Both the position numbers and the translations under genes were made by a program. Under the pieces are notes generated by a model. That model did not search any database. It was not told where the DNA came from and worked only from the letters and a program-made list of their open reading frames with translations. A stretch of DNA of 64,000 bases from Rhyacophila brunnea (Eukaryota > Arthropoda > Insecta > Trichoptera > Rhyacophilidae): contig JAGYXB010001103.1 in NCBI GenBank assembly GCA_022495005.1, forward strand, positions 434,001 to 498,000. The letters run 5' to 3'. This document shows positions 1-11,328 of this stretch, in pieces; the first letter of the stretch is position 1, and every line of letters begins with the position of its first letter.

Positions 1-1251
1 TTCCCTACATCATAAATCACCATTACTGTGGAACCGGTGGGCGATTAGAAAATTTTATTACTAACAGAGATACAAAAGTTGGCGGTGGGTATAAAAAGGT
101 TGACTACCCTTGATTTGGATGGTTAAGCTGTTATATTGCAGGGCCGTTTTAAGACTTTCGTATGCACTGTAAAATGGCAGTCGTTTGACATTTCTAGCAA
201 TATATTATTTGTGTACAAATATACAATCAACAATCTTGCTTTGCCGAATGGATTCCATATTATGTAGACCACATTGTGAAACTGATTGGATCAACTGCAG
301 TGTAGTGTTGTTTGGCGGTTGTATTTTTGGGGTTATTAAGGATTTATATGGTCAAAATTGTTGGAATATATGAAAGCAAATATCGGTGTTTCATTAAAAA
401 TATATCCACCATATTATCTGCATGAATCGATGCTACTAATTTCCAATGTCCAACAATCATTCATTAGGATGATACATATTTCATCTTTTTTTTTTGAGAA
501 AATGATCTCTGATCACCAACAACTTCATAGTTCACTTTCACTACTTTCAATTGAAAAATGATGTTATGCGACATAATAATAATATTATCTATGATAATAA
601 TATTATGACATTCGAGACATCCGAATTAGCACACAAAAAAATATCGCAATGTTACCATGACTACACAATCGCGTCTATGTTTAAATCAGTGAGGATTATT
701 ATAATATAAATAAACCTTTTTAAATAAAATTATCAGGTATTAGTAATTTTTAATTTTTCGTTTTAAAGTAATTATTTTTTCATGCACTGTGTCTATTGTG
801 CCTTGTGGATAAACGGACCTCATAATTATACAAGGGAGAGTAGAATTCCAGATAGCCAAGACTTACGACGGTTGATAAAACATAGCAATCCGTACTGAAG
901 AGAGACCAAAATTACATGGCTTATTATTTATTCTAAATAATAATAATTACTTAGGTATATATATTTAAATAATATTATATATAACATTAAATACTTCACA
1001 TAAGTATAAATGTAGCCAATATACCAAAATAATCAATTGTGGTTTATGGATGTTTTTTTTAAGAAAGAGAGTATTAATTATTTTAACATTTAGGCTTGTT
1101 AGAATTCCATTTTACAAAATGATATATTAGTATATTAAATTCTACAGACTGGTTTATTTTGGTCGATAGTTATTTCAATTGTCACACCATAATCAGTCAT
1201 GTATTTAAACAAACCATACAATATTAAATTTAATAACCAGTTTTAAATTAA
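1..1251. other. AT-rich stretch without a recognised gene
   Basis: Only short chance ORFs are present on either strand (the longest is under 70 codons and resembles nothing). The sequence is rich in ATAATATTAT words and homopolymer runs. No tRNA-like boxes or clear inverted repeats were seen. Confidence 0.6.
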
Positions 1252-1687
1252 TACCCCGTTTACGCGTGCATGGATATAAATACTGCTTAAAGTATTTATT
1301 ATCGCGGCCATAACAAGCAAATGCACGTGTAAACACTATTATTAGATTGCATGCATGTATCAAAAAAGTTCAGAAGCTTCTGAATTTTCACGAATAATTG
1401 ATAATTGCATGGCGGTGCACATGCGCAGTAGAACGATAGTGGCGAACCTGCCGGAAGAAATACGAACTACACCGAATAGAATATTTTGGCGTCTACATCG
1501 ATCTACAAACTTGTACGAACATGTCAAATAGCACCAATACGATGACAACATCGCGTTTCGCTTGCACTTAAATAATGAGATTTGAGAGACAGTTAATAGG
1601 TACTTTTACGTGTAAACAGTTATTACGGCGATAGTTTAATATGCATTCTATTGGTGCAATTGAATACATGCACGTGTACAGGCGCTA
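1252..1687. mobile_element. Family Y MITE with TTAA target duplication
   Basis: The ends are imperfect inverted repeats that share the core CGTGCATG (left start TACCCCGTTTACGCGTGCAT, right end ATGCACGTGTACAGGCGCTA). Both sides are flanked by TTAA (1248-1251 and 1688-1691). A palindromic GCGCATGCGC-like core recurs in other copies at 6.5, 62.5 and 63.5 kb. No coding capacity is seen. A TTAA duplication is known for piggyBac and Kolobok elements; which applies here cannot be told. Confidence 0.65.
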
Positions 1688-1691
1688 TTAA

Positions 1692-2390
1692 GTTACTTAA
1701 GTAAGTATAACACTAATTTCTATAGTCGGTATTAGGTACTAAGTAAAATGCACAAATCGCTTTTGTTTATAGCTTTGATAATGGAGAGGCAACCGAAGTA
1801 GCTATCGACTAAATAACCAACATAATATATAGAATTTATAATATAATTTTGTTAATGGATTAGATATATACAAAGATAACGAATAAAATTGACCTTACCG
1901 TATATGAACATAGAATATAGATAATGAAATGACAACGTTCAAAAAACTCTAAAATTTCATCATAATACCTAATTTTAATAACGATTTCCGCAATTTTTGC
2001 GATTCCGTCATCTATTTCCGGTTTTTATGAGTTGCATGAATTTTCAGTAATGGTTTCGGCACCCGTGTAATGAAAGTGACATTGATATCATAATTTTGAA
2101 AATTACAGGTCAACCAGATATAACAACGGTTAATGCTCTAACTAAGAGCACAATGCATAACCATCCGGATTAACTTGGCAATAAACACCATTCAGAGTTA
2201 CTAATTTAGTTTGACTTAGGCGAGTCTTAGCCGTATTTTAAATGGTTTCATTCTGGGTCACTGCCTTTTTTCGTAGACTTACTATCTGTTATAATATGAC
2301 GAATTATTATGTTGGATACAGTAGGCTACGCAATTTAAGTTAGCGAAATTGGCCTCCTAAAGATAGGCACGTATCTTAGGGACGCGTCTA
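1692..2390. other. Non-coding stretch, nothing recognised
   Basis: AT-rich, no ORF of note on either strand and no clear repeat ends. Confidence 0.5.
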
Positions 2391-2393
2391 TGT

Positions 2394-2925
2394 ATGGTTC
2401 TGCAAGACAGCCAACCACTAACCAACAACAAAAAATCTCAGTATACCGGAAGAGAAAATGAGAGTGATATACCCAAACTGAGGTTGATGGATTATAAAAA
2501 AACTGGACTCTCACAAAACCTGGCAGCGAAAGTGGCATGCTTCTACCAAGGGCAGACACACGTCATATTTTTGTTCCTTCCGAATATACAATGGCGATTG
2601 GAGATAACCAAATTGACTCCTGACTACTACACCAGTCAGTTTTTGACAGGACATGGTCAATTCGCTGCCAAGCTCTACGAGCTTGGACTTATTACCCGGC
2701 CAATATGTCCATGTGGCGGAGAACTACAGGATGCAAACCACATCCTGTGGGAGTGACCGAGAATGTGCTCCGAGACGGAAGAGATTTTTAAGTCGGTCCA
2801 ACCAGCTGTTGGGCCCATCGGGCGGTCCAATCTGGTCGCCACAAAGGTCAATTATATTACATTTAAAAAAATTCCGGCGTCTTATTACAGACTTGAAGAT
2901 CTTTTCACATAGTTTTGTTTATTTA
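2394..2925 (+). pseudogene. 3' end of a non-LTR retrotransposon (copy 1)
   Basis: The frame at 2394-2756 ends in a block typical of the C-terminus of R1/I/Jockey-type polyproteins after the RNase H region: FLTGHG, then about 17 residues, then a CPCG...HILWE zinc-binding motif. A stop replaces the Cys that normally follows. A 3' untranslated part follows (CTCATCGGGCGGTCC-type block through GAAGATCTTTTCAC). The same arrangement recurs at 4316-4600, so both are 5'-truncated copies of one family. The upstream 80 codons are not convincingly protein-like. Inactive. Confidence 0.7.
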
Positions 2926-3547
2926 TTTCTGTTGAGCCTCCATGGCTTTCTCTCCCATGAGTCCCATGGCACTTTTTTTTTATTAAATTAAGTCTTTCAG
3001 TAAACTCAGTCAAAGCTCACTTGAGAACGTGGTGATTTCAGTCTTGCATATGCATGTTTCTAACACATATCTCTTGATAATGGCCTCTGCAACGAGCCCG
3101 GATCGTCGAGGAAAGAAGGACGAAGTACATACGGTGGAAACCCAAAAATCTATTACGATAAAAAAAAAACAACCGTGAAAGTCTCAAACATTATAAACGG
3201 AGGATATATTTGAGCTACATGTTGGTAACACTGTAGTGTTTAAATACGATTACAAATAATTATTTCTATGCACTGACTTGAACCAGTTGTTATTACATTA
3301 TAATATACATGCTGATCAGGAAAAAGCGTCAAATATAATTAATACAATATCTGCTATTAAATCAGCACATGCTTTCTGTTATATAATACACCGGAAGAAA
3401 TTATAATCAGATTATTTTACCATAATGATACATATTATATTATTACATAATTGTGTTTGAATATAAAATCCATTACCAAAGCACGAGAATTAATACCCCT
3501 AAGGCTATATTAAAAAAATGTGTTGTTGTTTTGAATATGCTACAGTT

Positions 3548-3800
3548 ATTAGGACTTTATCCATGGACTGAAACCGTATGCGGTGTCGAACCGTGTACCA
3601 TACTAATCTTATCTTTTCTGTTCATGGAAATATATTTTCACAAAGTATATTATAAATATCGGATCGTATCCGTTTAAACCATACAGTTACACTTACAAAT
3701 TTAGTGAAAATATATTTTCATGAACAAAAATCATAAGTTTAGTATGGCACACGGATCTAAACCGCATACGGTTTCAGTCCATGGATGTCCTCTTAGTCTA
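3548..3800. repeat. Long imperfect inverted repeat (MITE-like hairpin)
   Basis: The left arm at about 3548-3640 (AGGACTTTATCCATGGACTG, then a GAAACCGTATGCGG block, then TTCATGGAAATATATTTTCA) is matched in reverse at about 3706-3800. The arms are roughly 90 bp each and separated by about 65 bp. No target duplication could be fixed. It probably is a small non-autonomous DNA transposon; the superfamily is unknown. Confidence 0.65.
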
Positions 3801-4121
3801 TGGATTTTGGTCGATCATACCCAAGGCCGACTACATAGACAGGCTGATTAATAATGTTCGAACGTAATGCGGTAACCTGCTCGCAGTTACTGGCCGGGAT
3901 TCTCCATCTCGACCTACACACACAGTTACGCGGTACATCCACGATATTCCTCAAAGCTGAGAAGGTAGTAATTATTGGTGACTATCACCGTGCCCCGCAT
4001 CCAAACCTTGATGCTGAAAAAGTATCAATGAAAAAGCGGACAATACGTCAAATAATGATGCTGGATACGGCGTCAAAGATTTGGCAATGAAAGTAGGATG
4101 CCTCCACCAAGAGCAGGCGGA

Positions 4122-4260
4122 AATGGGACAACTGGACGCCAGGACAATTGGGCTCCGCACTGTCGAATGAAATAAATAGACGTACGTTACGATTTTATAT
4201 AGAAAGTAGACGAGTGATTTTAATCAGTTTCTATCTACTAGGTACTTAATACTTTTAATT
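4122..4260. mobile_element. Fragment of the GGGACAACTGGACGCC inverted-repeat family
   Basis: It begins GGGACAACTGGACGCCAGGA and continues with the AATAAATAGACG block seen in the fuller copy at 21483-22100, whose TAGACGAG and CTATCTACTA words also reappear here. No complete opposite end is present, so this is an internally deleted or interrupted copy. Confidence 0.5.
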
Positions 4261-4315
4261 CATTTTGCAGCATAATGTTTTATTTGTTATTTCTAAAAAT
4301 ATGTCAATTTTTGAC

Positions 4316-4600
4316 TGGCCACGGTGGATTCGCTGCCGTGCTCTTTGAGCTTGGACACCAACCAGCATGCCCATGTGGCGGAGAACTACTAAAGGATGTA
4401 AACCAAATACTCTGGGAATGTTGGAAAATATACTTCTAAAGGGAAGAGACGCTCTAGTCGGTTCAACCAACTGTTGAGCTCATTGGGCCGTCCGACCTGG
4501 TCGCCACAAAGGCCAATTTTGTTGCATTTATAAAATTTGCAGCGTCAAATGGCCAACGTGAAGATCTCTTCACTTAGATTGTTAGGCAGTTTTGTATTAG
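4316..4600 (+). pseudogene. 3' end of a non-LTR retrotransposon (copy 2)
   Basis: Translation gives FLTGHGGFAAVLFELG, then a CPCGGEL zinc-binding segment and an ILWEC ending, the same C-terminal block as in the copy at 2394. It is followed by the same 3' untranslated block up to GAAGATCTCTTCAC. It is severely 5'-truncated and has no start. Confidence 0.65.
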
Positions 4601-4609
4601 CTTTTGTTA

Positions 4610-6300
4610 AATATGTATTACAATTTTAAATTTTTCCTCAACGTACTCCTCTATCCAACGGGCACTCTTAATTTAAAGTCATGTACATTCAGTCAAAGCA
4701 CATTTAAGTGCATGGCGATCTCAGTATTAGGTAACTGTTCAAAAATCGTATTGTGAACGTGCCGACAGAGGTGCATTTTAACGTCATTTTCATCTATGTT
4801 AGGCTCACTTTTCATAAAGTAGTATAGCAAAAGGTTTTGATCAATAGAATCTTGCGAAAGCTATGATCTGGCAACGTCACAATACAATTATCATAAATGT
4901 TACAAAATGTCTGATGATTCTGACCTCATCAAGTTTTTCGAAACCTAATGGCTACTATGAACACGCACCAACAAAGCATCTCACGTATGGTTCAGAAGGA
5001 TGTAACTGATGTAAGTAAGGAAAGAGTACGCATAACACTAACCAAGGTTATGGCCACCAACAATACAATAAATAAAATATAATATAATACGCTATTATAA
5101 GGTAATTCAGTATATTATACCGAATAATTTTCCTGTTGAAATACCTGCTGAAACTGGCAGAAAAAAAAACTATTTCTGACGTACACGGCATCATTTATAA
5201 TAGGCGAGATACACACGTCATACCGTAAGCAGGTTATTTTGTGAAATTGAGAATATTTAGTGGTTTTTTTTAATATGTTATTGTTAAGAATAAACTTTTA
5301 CTTTATAATAAATTAACAATGTTACATATGCAGAAAGAAACTAATCCACATGTTGTTTCCAAATTAAGTACGACCTCGATTTTACATGGGTGGAGTTCAA
5401 GATTTCCCACTATTTGCGTGATGTTTTATTTTAGTACATTTAATTCCCGATTTGGCGTTTGTATTTCCCACTATTTACGTCTGAAACACATGTTAAATAT
5501 TCATTTAAAATTACGTTAGTATTAAAATTAAAAAATCATTTTTAATGTATTGAATTCAACGGCATGAATTCCAAACGCGCGATCTCGATTGCGGTGCCCG
5601 AGACCAAGGTTAAGGTTCATATGTATTTCAGTTCCCATTATTTCTGAGTTTCCCTGAAAAAAACATTCTCGAAATGGGGTGAAAGAACACGTTTACATAA
5701 TATACTCCAAACAAATTTTAAGCGTTTTCCCACGATTTAAGTTTGTTGTCAGTCCGCATTAAAGATTACTGCATTTCAGAATAATAAAATTATCACTTAT
5801 TATGACAGATTGGCCAAAAAAGGGTCTCATAAAAAAATTATATGCAAATCTTTAAAGCCAACATTATATTTTTATTTTGTGTGGGTTGGTTCCTTTCTGC
5901 ATAATTAAGTACGGCCAAATTAAATATTGTATTTTTCCTAACTTCAATAAACAAACTGATATGTCAAGGTTGTGTGGGCTATAAAAAGGTGGTTTTGACA
6001 AATAATATACATATTTTATCCTAAATCTTTTACAAGGAAAATTAATAATATAATATGTAGGTATTTTGTATAATTATTTACAAAGCGGATAAAAAACACA
6101 GGCTAAGCTCTAGTGAACCACGAAAAAACCACGCCATATTTTTCATCACCAATGGATTTCTTTCTGTTCAACATCACGTAAGTGTTGGCAACCGAATGAT
6201 TCCGCAAACAATGTATAATAGTAAATTATACTATAATTTTATGCCAAATAAGCCAAAAATATTAAACTTTTGAAGAATTCTAAACGAAATATGTATCAAA
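4610..6300. other. Non-coding stretch, nothing recognised
   Basis: No ORF above 66 codons and no family-level resemblance. AT-rich with scattered low-complexity runs. Confidence 0.5.
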
Positions 6301-6301
6301 A

Positions 6302-6390
6302 TACAGTAAAACCCCGATATAACGGATTAATGCGGGTGAGGGGGTGTCCGTTAAAGCCGAATGTCCGTAATATAAAAAACGCAACTAAAA
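6302..6390 (+). mobile_element. Left end of a pogo/Tigger-like element
   Basis: It starts TA-CAGTAAAACCCCGATATAA, the same type of end as the elements at 46485 and 53556 (CAGTgAAACCCCGA after a TA). No right end was found nearby, so the copy is truncated. Confidence 0.5.
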
Positions 6391-6439
6391 TCCTGTTTAT
6401 TCGTCTTAGACTGTCTTTTCAAGCTATTTGACAAGTTCG

Positions 6440-6850
6440 GACAGGTTTGTAGATAGTCGCTAAACGTCAAAATGTTCTGTGCGGTGTAGTTCGTATTTCT
6501 TCTGGCAGGTTTACCACTATTTTTCTACTGCGCATGCGCATCCGCCATGCAAGTACCAATTATTGCGTGTAAATTCAGAAGCTTCTGAACGTTTTTTGAT
6601 CCAGGCATGCAATATTGCAACTTGCACGATAATAGGGCAAATTTACACGTGTGTTTACTGTAATGCGCGATAATACGTACTGTCAGCAGTAAATCCATGC
6701 ACGTGTAAACGAGGTATAAATCAATCTATCGCGATAATAACTGTTTACACGTAAAAGTGCTGACTGTCTCGCCAATCGCATACTTCAAGCGTAATCGAGA
6801 CATGTTAATTGTCGTTGTGCGATGCTACTTGACAGGTTCACAACTACAAC
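6440..6850. mobile_element. Rearranged family Y MITE copies
   Basis: It contains the family Y words CTGCGCATGCGC, CATGCACGTGTAAACGAGGT and ACTGTTTACACGTAAAAGTG, and a CTTGACAGGTTC block. The order suggests two partial copies joined head to tail. The ORF at 6479-6673 lies wholly in this repeat and is not a gene. Confidence 0.5.
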
Positions 6851-6859
6851 GTAGTATAA

Positions 6860-7630
6860 AGTATGCGCAAAACTACTCTAGGTGTTAAAACCAGAATTAA
6901 AAAGTTGAAGTGAAGTGGAAGATGAAGTGATCAAATGTAGATATAGCTGTTCGTACGTGACACGCACGCATATCGGAGTCTTTCAAATTTAATAAATTTA
7001 TGGAGTCATAAAAGCTATTCAATTTTGAATAATTAGCATAAAATACATTTGATTTATTTATACTACTTACATCACTTCCGCGTATATAATATTATTATTA
7101 CAGGAAATAATATACATATACGAGAAGAAAAGCGAACGCGTGCCTCTACCTTAAATGGGTTTTTTTTATAACTTTTATTGTCAAAAGGTCAAATACCTTC
7201 GCTTTGCATCGCGTGCTCCATGTCATTATCATCTCACAAAGCGGGAAAGTTAAATAAGTCGTCACGGAAGAACGTCGCGCCGAGAAAACTGTTATGCCAA
7301 AATGACATTGTTACAGATCGACTTTTCATAGACAAACTAAGAAGTTTTCTAGTATCTAGTTACGAGGTACATTGTCGATTCATTGCCAATAGTTCACCTT
7401 ACCATAAATCGATAATATTCAAATAGTTTAGACCACGGGTCGGGGAATTACCCTGAATAGGGTAATAACATTTTTTTACGGATAAAGAAGTCTCAATAAA
7501 ACATGTAAACACATAAACACATGAAAAAACGAAATAATTTTAAAATGGCTTTTAAAATTGTGCGTGTAGCTTATCTCTCTGTAGTCAACATAACTATAAA
7601 GGATTATTAGGATATAATATTATATCATTG
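6860..7630. other. Non-coding stretch, nothing recognised
   Basis: An 82-codon ORF at 7178-7426 is present but matches no family known to me and has no supporting context. Confidence 0.45.
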
Positions 7631-7870
7631 CCCACGACGGCCGAGCGGTAGCGTGTCGCCTTACAATGTCGTAGGTCCCGGGTTCGAATCATGGGTCTGG
7701 AAAAAATTTACATGTCGTCAGTGTCAATGTGTATTTAGACCAAGGATATGGATTTAATAGGTTGAGCAAGTGGCTAACATAAAATCAAAAAATCTGTTAA
7801 TATAACTTCCACTCAATGGAGAACCATAATATGATCTTGTATTATGATCTTCTTAAGATCGAACATGGTT
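7631..7870 (+). mobile_element. SINE-1 copy (type II tRNA-derived head)
   Basis: The first 70 bp look like a Ser/Leu-class tRNA: a box A-like GGCCGAGCGGTAGCG and a box B-like GGTTCGAATCA. The head is followed by a conserved body (GGTTGAGCAAGTGGCTAACA; CTTCCACTCAATGGAG) that ends ATCGAACATGGT. The same structure recurs at 10647, 16781, 22414, 23128 (-) and 46811. These are pol III retroposons, not tRNA genes. Confidence 0.8.
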
Positions 7871-7929
7871 GAATATAGTATGCATAGTTTAAACACTCAA
7901 TGGCGCTTTATAGCAGAGGCAACATTTTC

Positions 7930-8630
7930 AGATAGAAATAATTACAAGATAAAAAGAACTTTTTATATGCCACGTTTTTAAATTGTCTGTTGAATCATAT
8001 AAACTGGACAATTCTATGTATTAATAATTTAGGACAAATAAGGCAATTGTCGACAAATCATTATTTTGCTATTTTGCAACAAACAATTAATATTGAACAC
8101 TAAAATGTCATTTTGATTTCCATAGTAACGCACCTATATATTTATAATTTAGTTGCCAGGATCACCTCCTTAGCAACCAATAATAGTGGATTGGATTACA
8201 GATTTCTTCCGAAATAACTTTTCTATTTCTATTATATATTCTATGTATTAATAAAAACTTTTTATTGTACTTGATAGAAATACTGAAATGTCATTTTGTC
8301 ATTTCATATTTTAGTATAATAATTTAGTTGCTAGGACCCCCTTAGCAACCAACAATAATAAATTTCCATACAAAATAGAATTAACTGAAAATGAATTCAA
8401 TTCTGCTTAAAAATGGCTAAAAGTATTAAAAGAATGCATTGCCGTCGTGTTCTGGTAATATTTTAAAGTTTCAAATGTCTAGCTAGTCGGGAAGTTGGTT
8501 ATCTTCAATCATCCAATACAAATCTTGAACAAACAAGAAATAATTTATACTGGACACACAAGAAAAAAATCTGTACCGGACAAACAAGAATACTAGCTAA
8601 TAAAAACGTGGTAAAAATAGATTGTCCCAC
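7930..8630 (+). repeat. Family D interspersed repeat, internally duplicated copy
   Basis: It starts near AATTACAAGATAAAAAGAAC and ends near TAATAAAAACGTGGTAAAA. A shared core contains CCATAGTAACGCAC, CCTTAGCAACCAA, TTAACTGAAAATGAATTC and TCTAGCTAGTCGGGAAGTT. The core segment CTGAAATGTCATTTTG...CTTAGCAACCAA occurs twice here (about 8100-8190 and 8280-8355). Related copies: 13354, 14215 (-), 16034, 31200-34690 (-), 38293. No clean inverted ends or target duplication, so the class is undetermined. Confidence 0.7.
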
Positions 8631-8787
8631 GCAGGACAGCCAAATTCACGATTATTCAACAAATACAAATATAAGACGTTCAGGTTAAAACATAAGAACG
8701 CGATGGATGCTTGATGCACCCGTGTTTACACACAAATTAAATTTATTTTAAGCATACTAATACATAAGTGCTATAACGAACGGATCG

Positions 8788-9195
8788 TTAAGGCTATACC
8801 CAGGGAACTCAGAAATAATCTGTTCTGTGGCTATACCTCAGCTGGGGCAAGGTCTAAAAATATCGTGACTAGGCGATGCGCGGATTGTGTAAATGACGCG
8901 TGCCGAACAAAATATAATTTATCATAAAAATTCAACATGCGTCCATTTAATGTTCTGTTTATTGTTCATCAGTAACAATAATAATATATTCATTGACATG
9001 TTTTCTTTTTCAAGTAAATGGGTAACGTTTTTTAGTCATCTTTACACGATTTAAGAATTAATACCCCCGCCGCCATCACGAAACAAATTGACGTGTTCAC
9101 ACCTCGACTTTCGCTCTCCGATTGCCAGCGAGTCCAAAATTTCGTCGCACCTATTGTTGAAAATTATTTGCCGTTTCACTGAAGTATGCTCTTGA
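8788..9195 (+). mobile_element. Family X MITE (TTAA type), diverged copy
   Basis: It begins TTAA-GGCTATACC, with an extra partial repeat of the left end about 45 bp further in. It then follows the family X body (GGCGATGCGCGGATTGTG; ACATGCGTCCATTTAATG) and ends GAAGTATGCTCTTGA, where the terminal TTAA has mutated. Clean copies are at 20466 and 39033. Confidence 0.6.
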
Positions 9196-9289
9196 AGAGT
9201 TTTGGAATTTGTATTGTGTTATTTATGATTGATATTATAGAAATAAACATTAGAAATATTTAACTATGTATGCATTTTTCAGGCTGTTT

Positions 9290-9978
9290 ACCGTTTATCG
9301 GTTAGGTACATGTTCAAACACGCGCGTTAACATCATTTTACTCCCTACTTCAATTATAGTTTGTCAATTTATGGCTACGGCCGTATGTTGTAGCTTAACC
9401 ACTGGGGAATGCCAAAAGAAATGGCGTATTTCAAAAAAACACTACCTTATTCTTAGGTCAATAATTATTATAAAGCAATCATTATTCGTAGGATGTTTAT
9501 CACACTTGAATGGTCAAAGACATAGCTTATAATTAGTATCTTTAGAATTATCTTCAAATATGTTAATCTTGCCCATTTTTTGAATAATAAAATGCCTAAT
9601 TTGGGATCACAGAGATTATCAATATAATTTTTTATCATAAATAGTTCACTATAATAATGTCGATATAAATTATACTGATGGTTTTATAAATGCGTTTAAA
9701 AAATAATGAATGTAAAAAATCTTAACACCACTGCAAATACATGTACTGAAATATGACTATATTTTAAAACATTAGAGCGAGAGGTTTAAAAGAATACTAT
9801 TTTATGTAATAAAAATACTTTATGCAGTCATCAAATGTGTAAAATAAATGTAACGAATAATAAGGCTTCAAAATTATATAAATAGATTATCTACAATGTT
9901 TAAGTCCAGGATCATGCTTTGAAAATAGAACAAAAGCTCCATTTTGACCTACGCTGAGCATGCCCCCCCTTAACAATG
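9290..9978 (+). repeat. Family E interspersed repeat
   Basis: About 690 bp, shared almost end to end with 23388-24076 and, inverted and 5'-truncated, with 52160-52735. It starts near GGTACATGTTCAAACACGCG and ends near GAGCATGCCCCCCCTTAA. The two ends are faintly complementary and each known right end carries TTAA, so a TTAA-type DNA transposon is possible. The 88-codon ORF inside is not conserved between copies. Confidence 0.65.
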
Positions 9979-10297
9979 AAAAATTAATATTGTGTTTATT
10001 GTACATTGAATAGAAAATTGTTCAATTTTAGTACCAGAGTGTTGTTAAACTTTGTCCGGTAACAGTGTGATAAGAGTCGCCCCATTAGGTTGACAGTAAC
10101 ACTATCGACTTTGCAATATAAGTTGACAGTTGCTATTATCCACTCGATAGAGACTGGGTCATTCGAGCATTGTACAAGTGAAAATAGAATTTATTTATCG
10201 GCCTCTGAGTGGATTCAAGTCACGAACAGAACTCGGCTCTAAATAAAATCTCTTATATGAAGCACATCGCGGCCAACTGAATATGTATTAGGTATTT

Positions 10298-11273
10298 GAG
10301 TTGCCTAGAGTCATAACTCACATATTCCAAAGTTTTGAGATAATCGCAATAAACCACCGGAGCACTATTTTTTGTAGTTAGAATAAAAGTATTGAACTTC
10401 CTTGAAGATTAATGAGTGAGTGAGTCGATTTACATTTTTTTTAAATATATATATCGTCACTGTTCTGGCAGAAGAGACTAATTCGAAAAAATTACATATT
10501 GAGTTAGTTATACCAAAATGTTCCTTATTTCAAACTTTAGTCTGGAAACCTTCTTAATAAATAAACAGTCTTTATTTTAAAGTCATCCTTTTTACGACTA
10601 CTTAATAAACTCACGTAATATTCAATCAATCAATTCATAAATAATCACCCACGGTGGCCGCGCGGCATAAGCGTTGGACTATCACGCTGTGGGTCTCAGG
10701 TTCGAATCCTGGGTCTGGCAAGTACACATATTGTTTTCAGTTTGTGTGTGAGTCAGGGTATGGACCTAATAGGTTGAGCAAGTGGCTGACATCCATTTCT
10801 CGTAAAAAACAAAAATCTGTTAATACAAACCTCTACTCTGTGGAGGCCCATATCATCCTATTAAGATCGGACATGGTCAAAAAAAAAAAAACTCACATGA
10901 TAGACCATTTCAAACATTTTAAAAACTTCAAAGTCAAATTACTTAAAACTAGTATTCTCCAGTTAGTGTGTTCTGCCAGAACAGATACGATATAATACTC
11001 CTAAGGCTGCTGACACACAGCTCACTATAAGAAATAGACCTCCCTGATTAGTTAGAAAGGGCTTGGTGACAGAACTTACATTATTCACTGAAAATTTGAG
11101 TTTAGAAGAGTTATGACACCAACAGTCAACTTTGTCAACGATTTTCACATGGTTTAAAGTGACTTTTGATACCCAACTATTTTTCTTTATATAGATAGCC
11201 TTTAGAATCACTTGGTACATTTAACTCAAAAATGACAAAATTGCAAAATGTGAGTTATGACTCTAGGCGACTC
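10298..11273. mobile_element. Inverted-repeat element with 4-bp target duplication (full copy)
   Basis: The ends are GAGTTGCCTAGAGTCATAAC... and its reverse complement (one mismatch over about 24 bp), flanked by ATTT on both sides (10294-10297, 11274-11277). A SINE-1 has inserted at 10647-10880. A deletion derivative with the same ends, the same 3' half and its own AAAT duplication lies at 27796-28091. No transposase is encoded. The superfamily is unknown to me. Confidence 0.75.
10647..10880 (+). mobile_element. SINE-1 copy nested in an inverted-repeat element
   Basis: It has a tRNA-like head (CACCCACGGTGGCCGCGCGG; GGTTCGAATCCTGGG), the body word GGTTGAGCAAGTGGCTGACA and the end ATCGGACATGGTC followed by an A-rich run. 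The ORF at 10654-10995 simply reads through it. Confidence 0.8.
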
Positions 11274-11328
11274 ATTTAGCTGTGTGAATATTTCGGAAAC
11301 ATCTATCTTTCGAATGGACTGTTGCAAT

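Noticed and set aside
7631..7705. tRNA genes at the SINE-1 and SINE-2 heads
   Set aside because: The heads have box A/B-like words, but each is followed by the same conserved body and tail in several places, so they are retroposons.
10654..10995. 113-codon ORF
   Set aside because: It merely reads through a SINE-1 copy and its flank; no protein resemblance.
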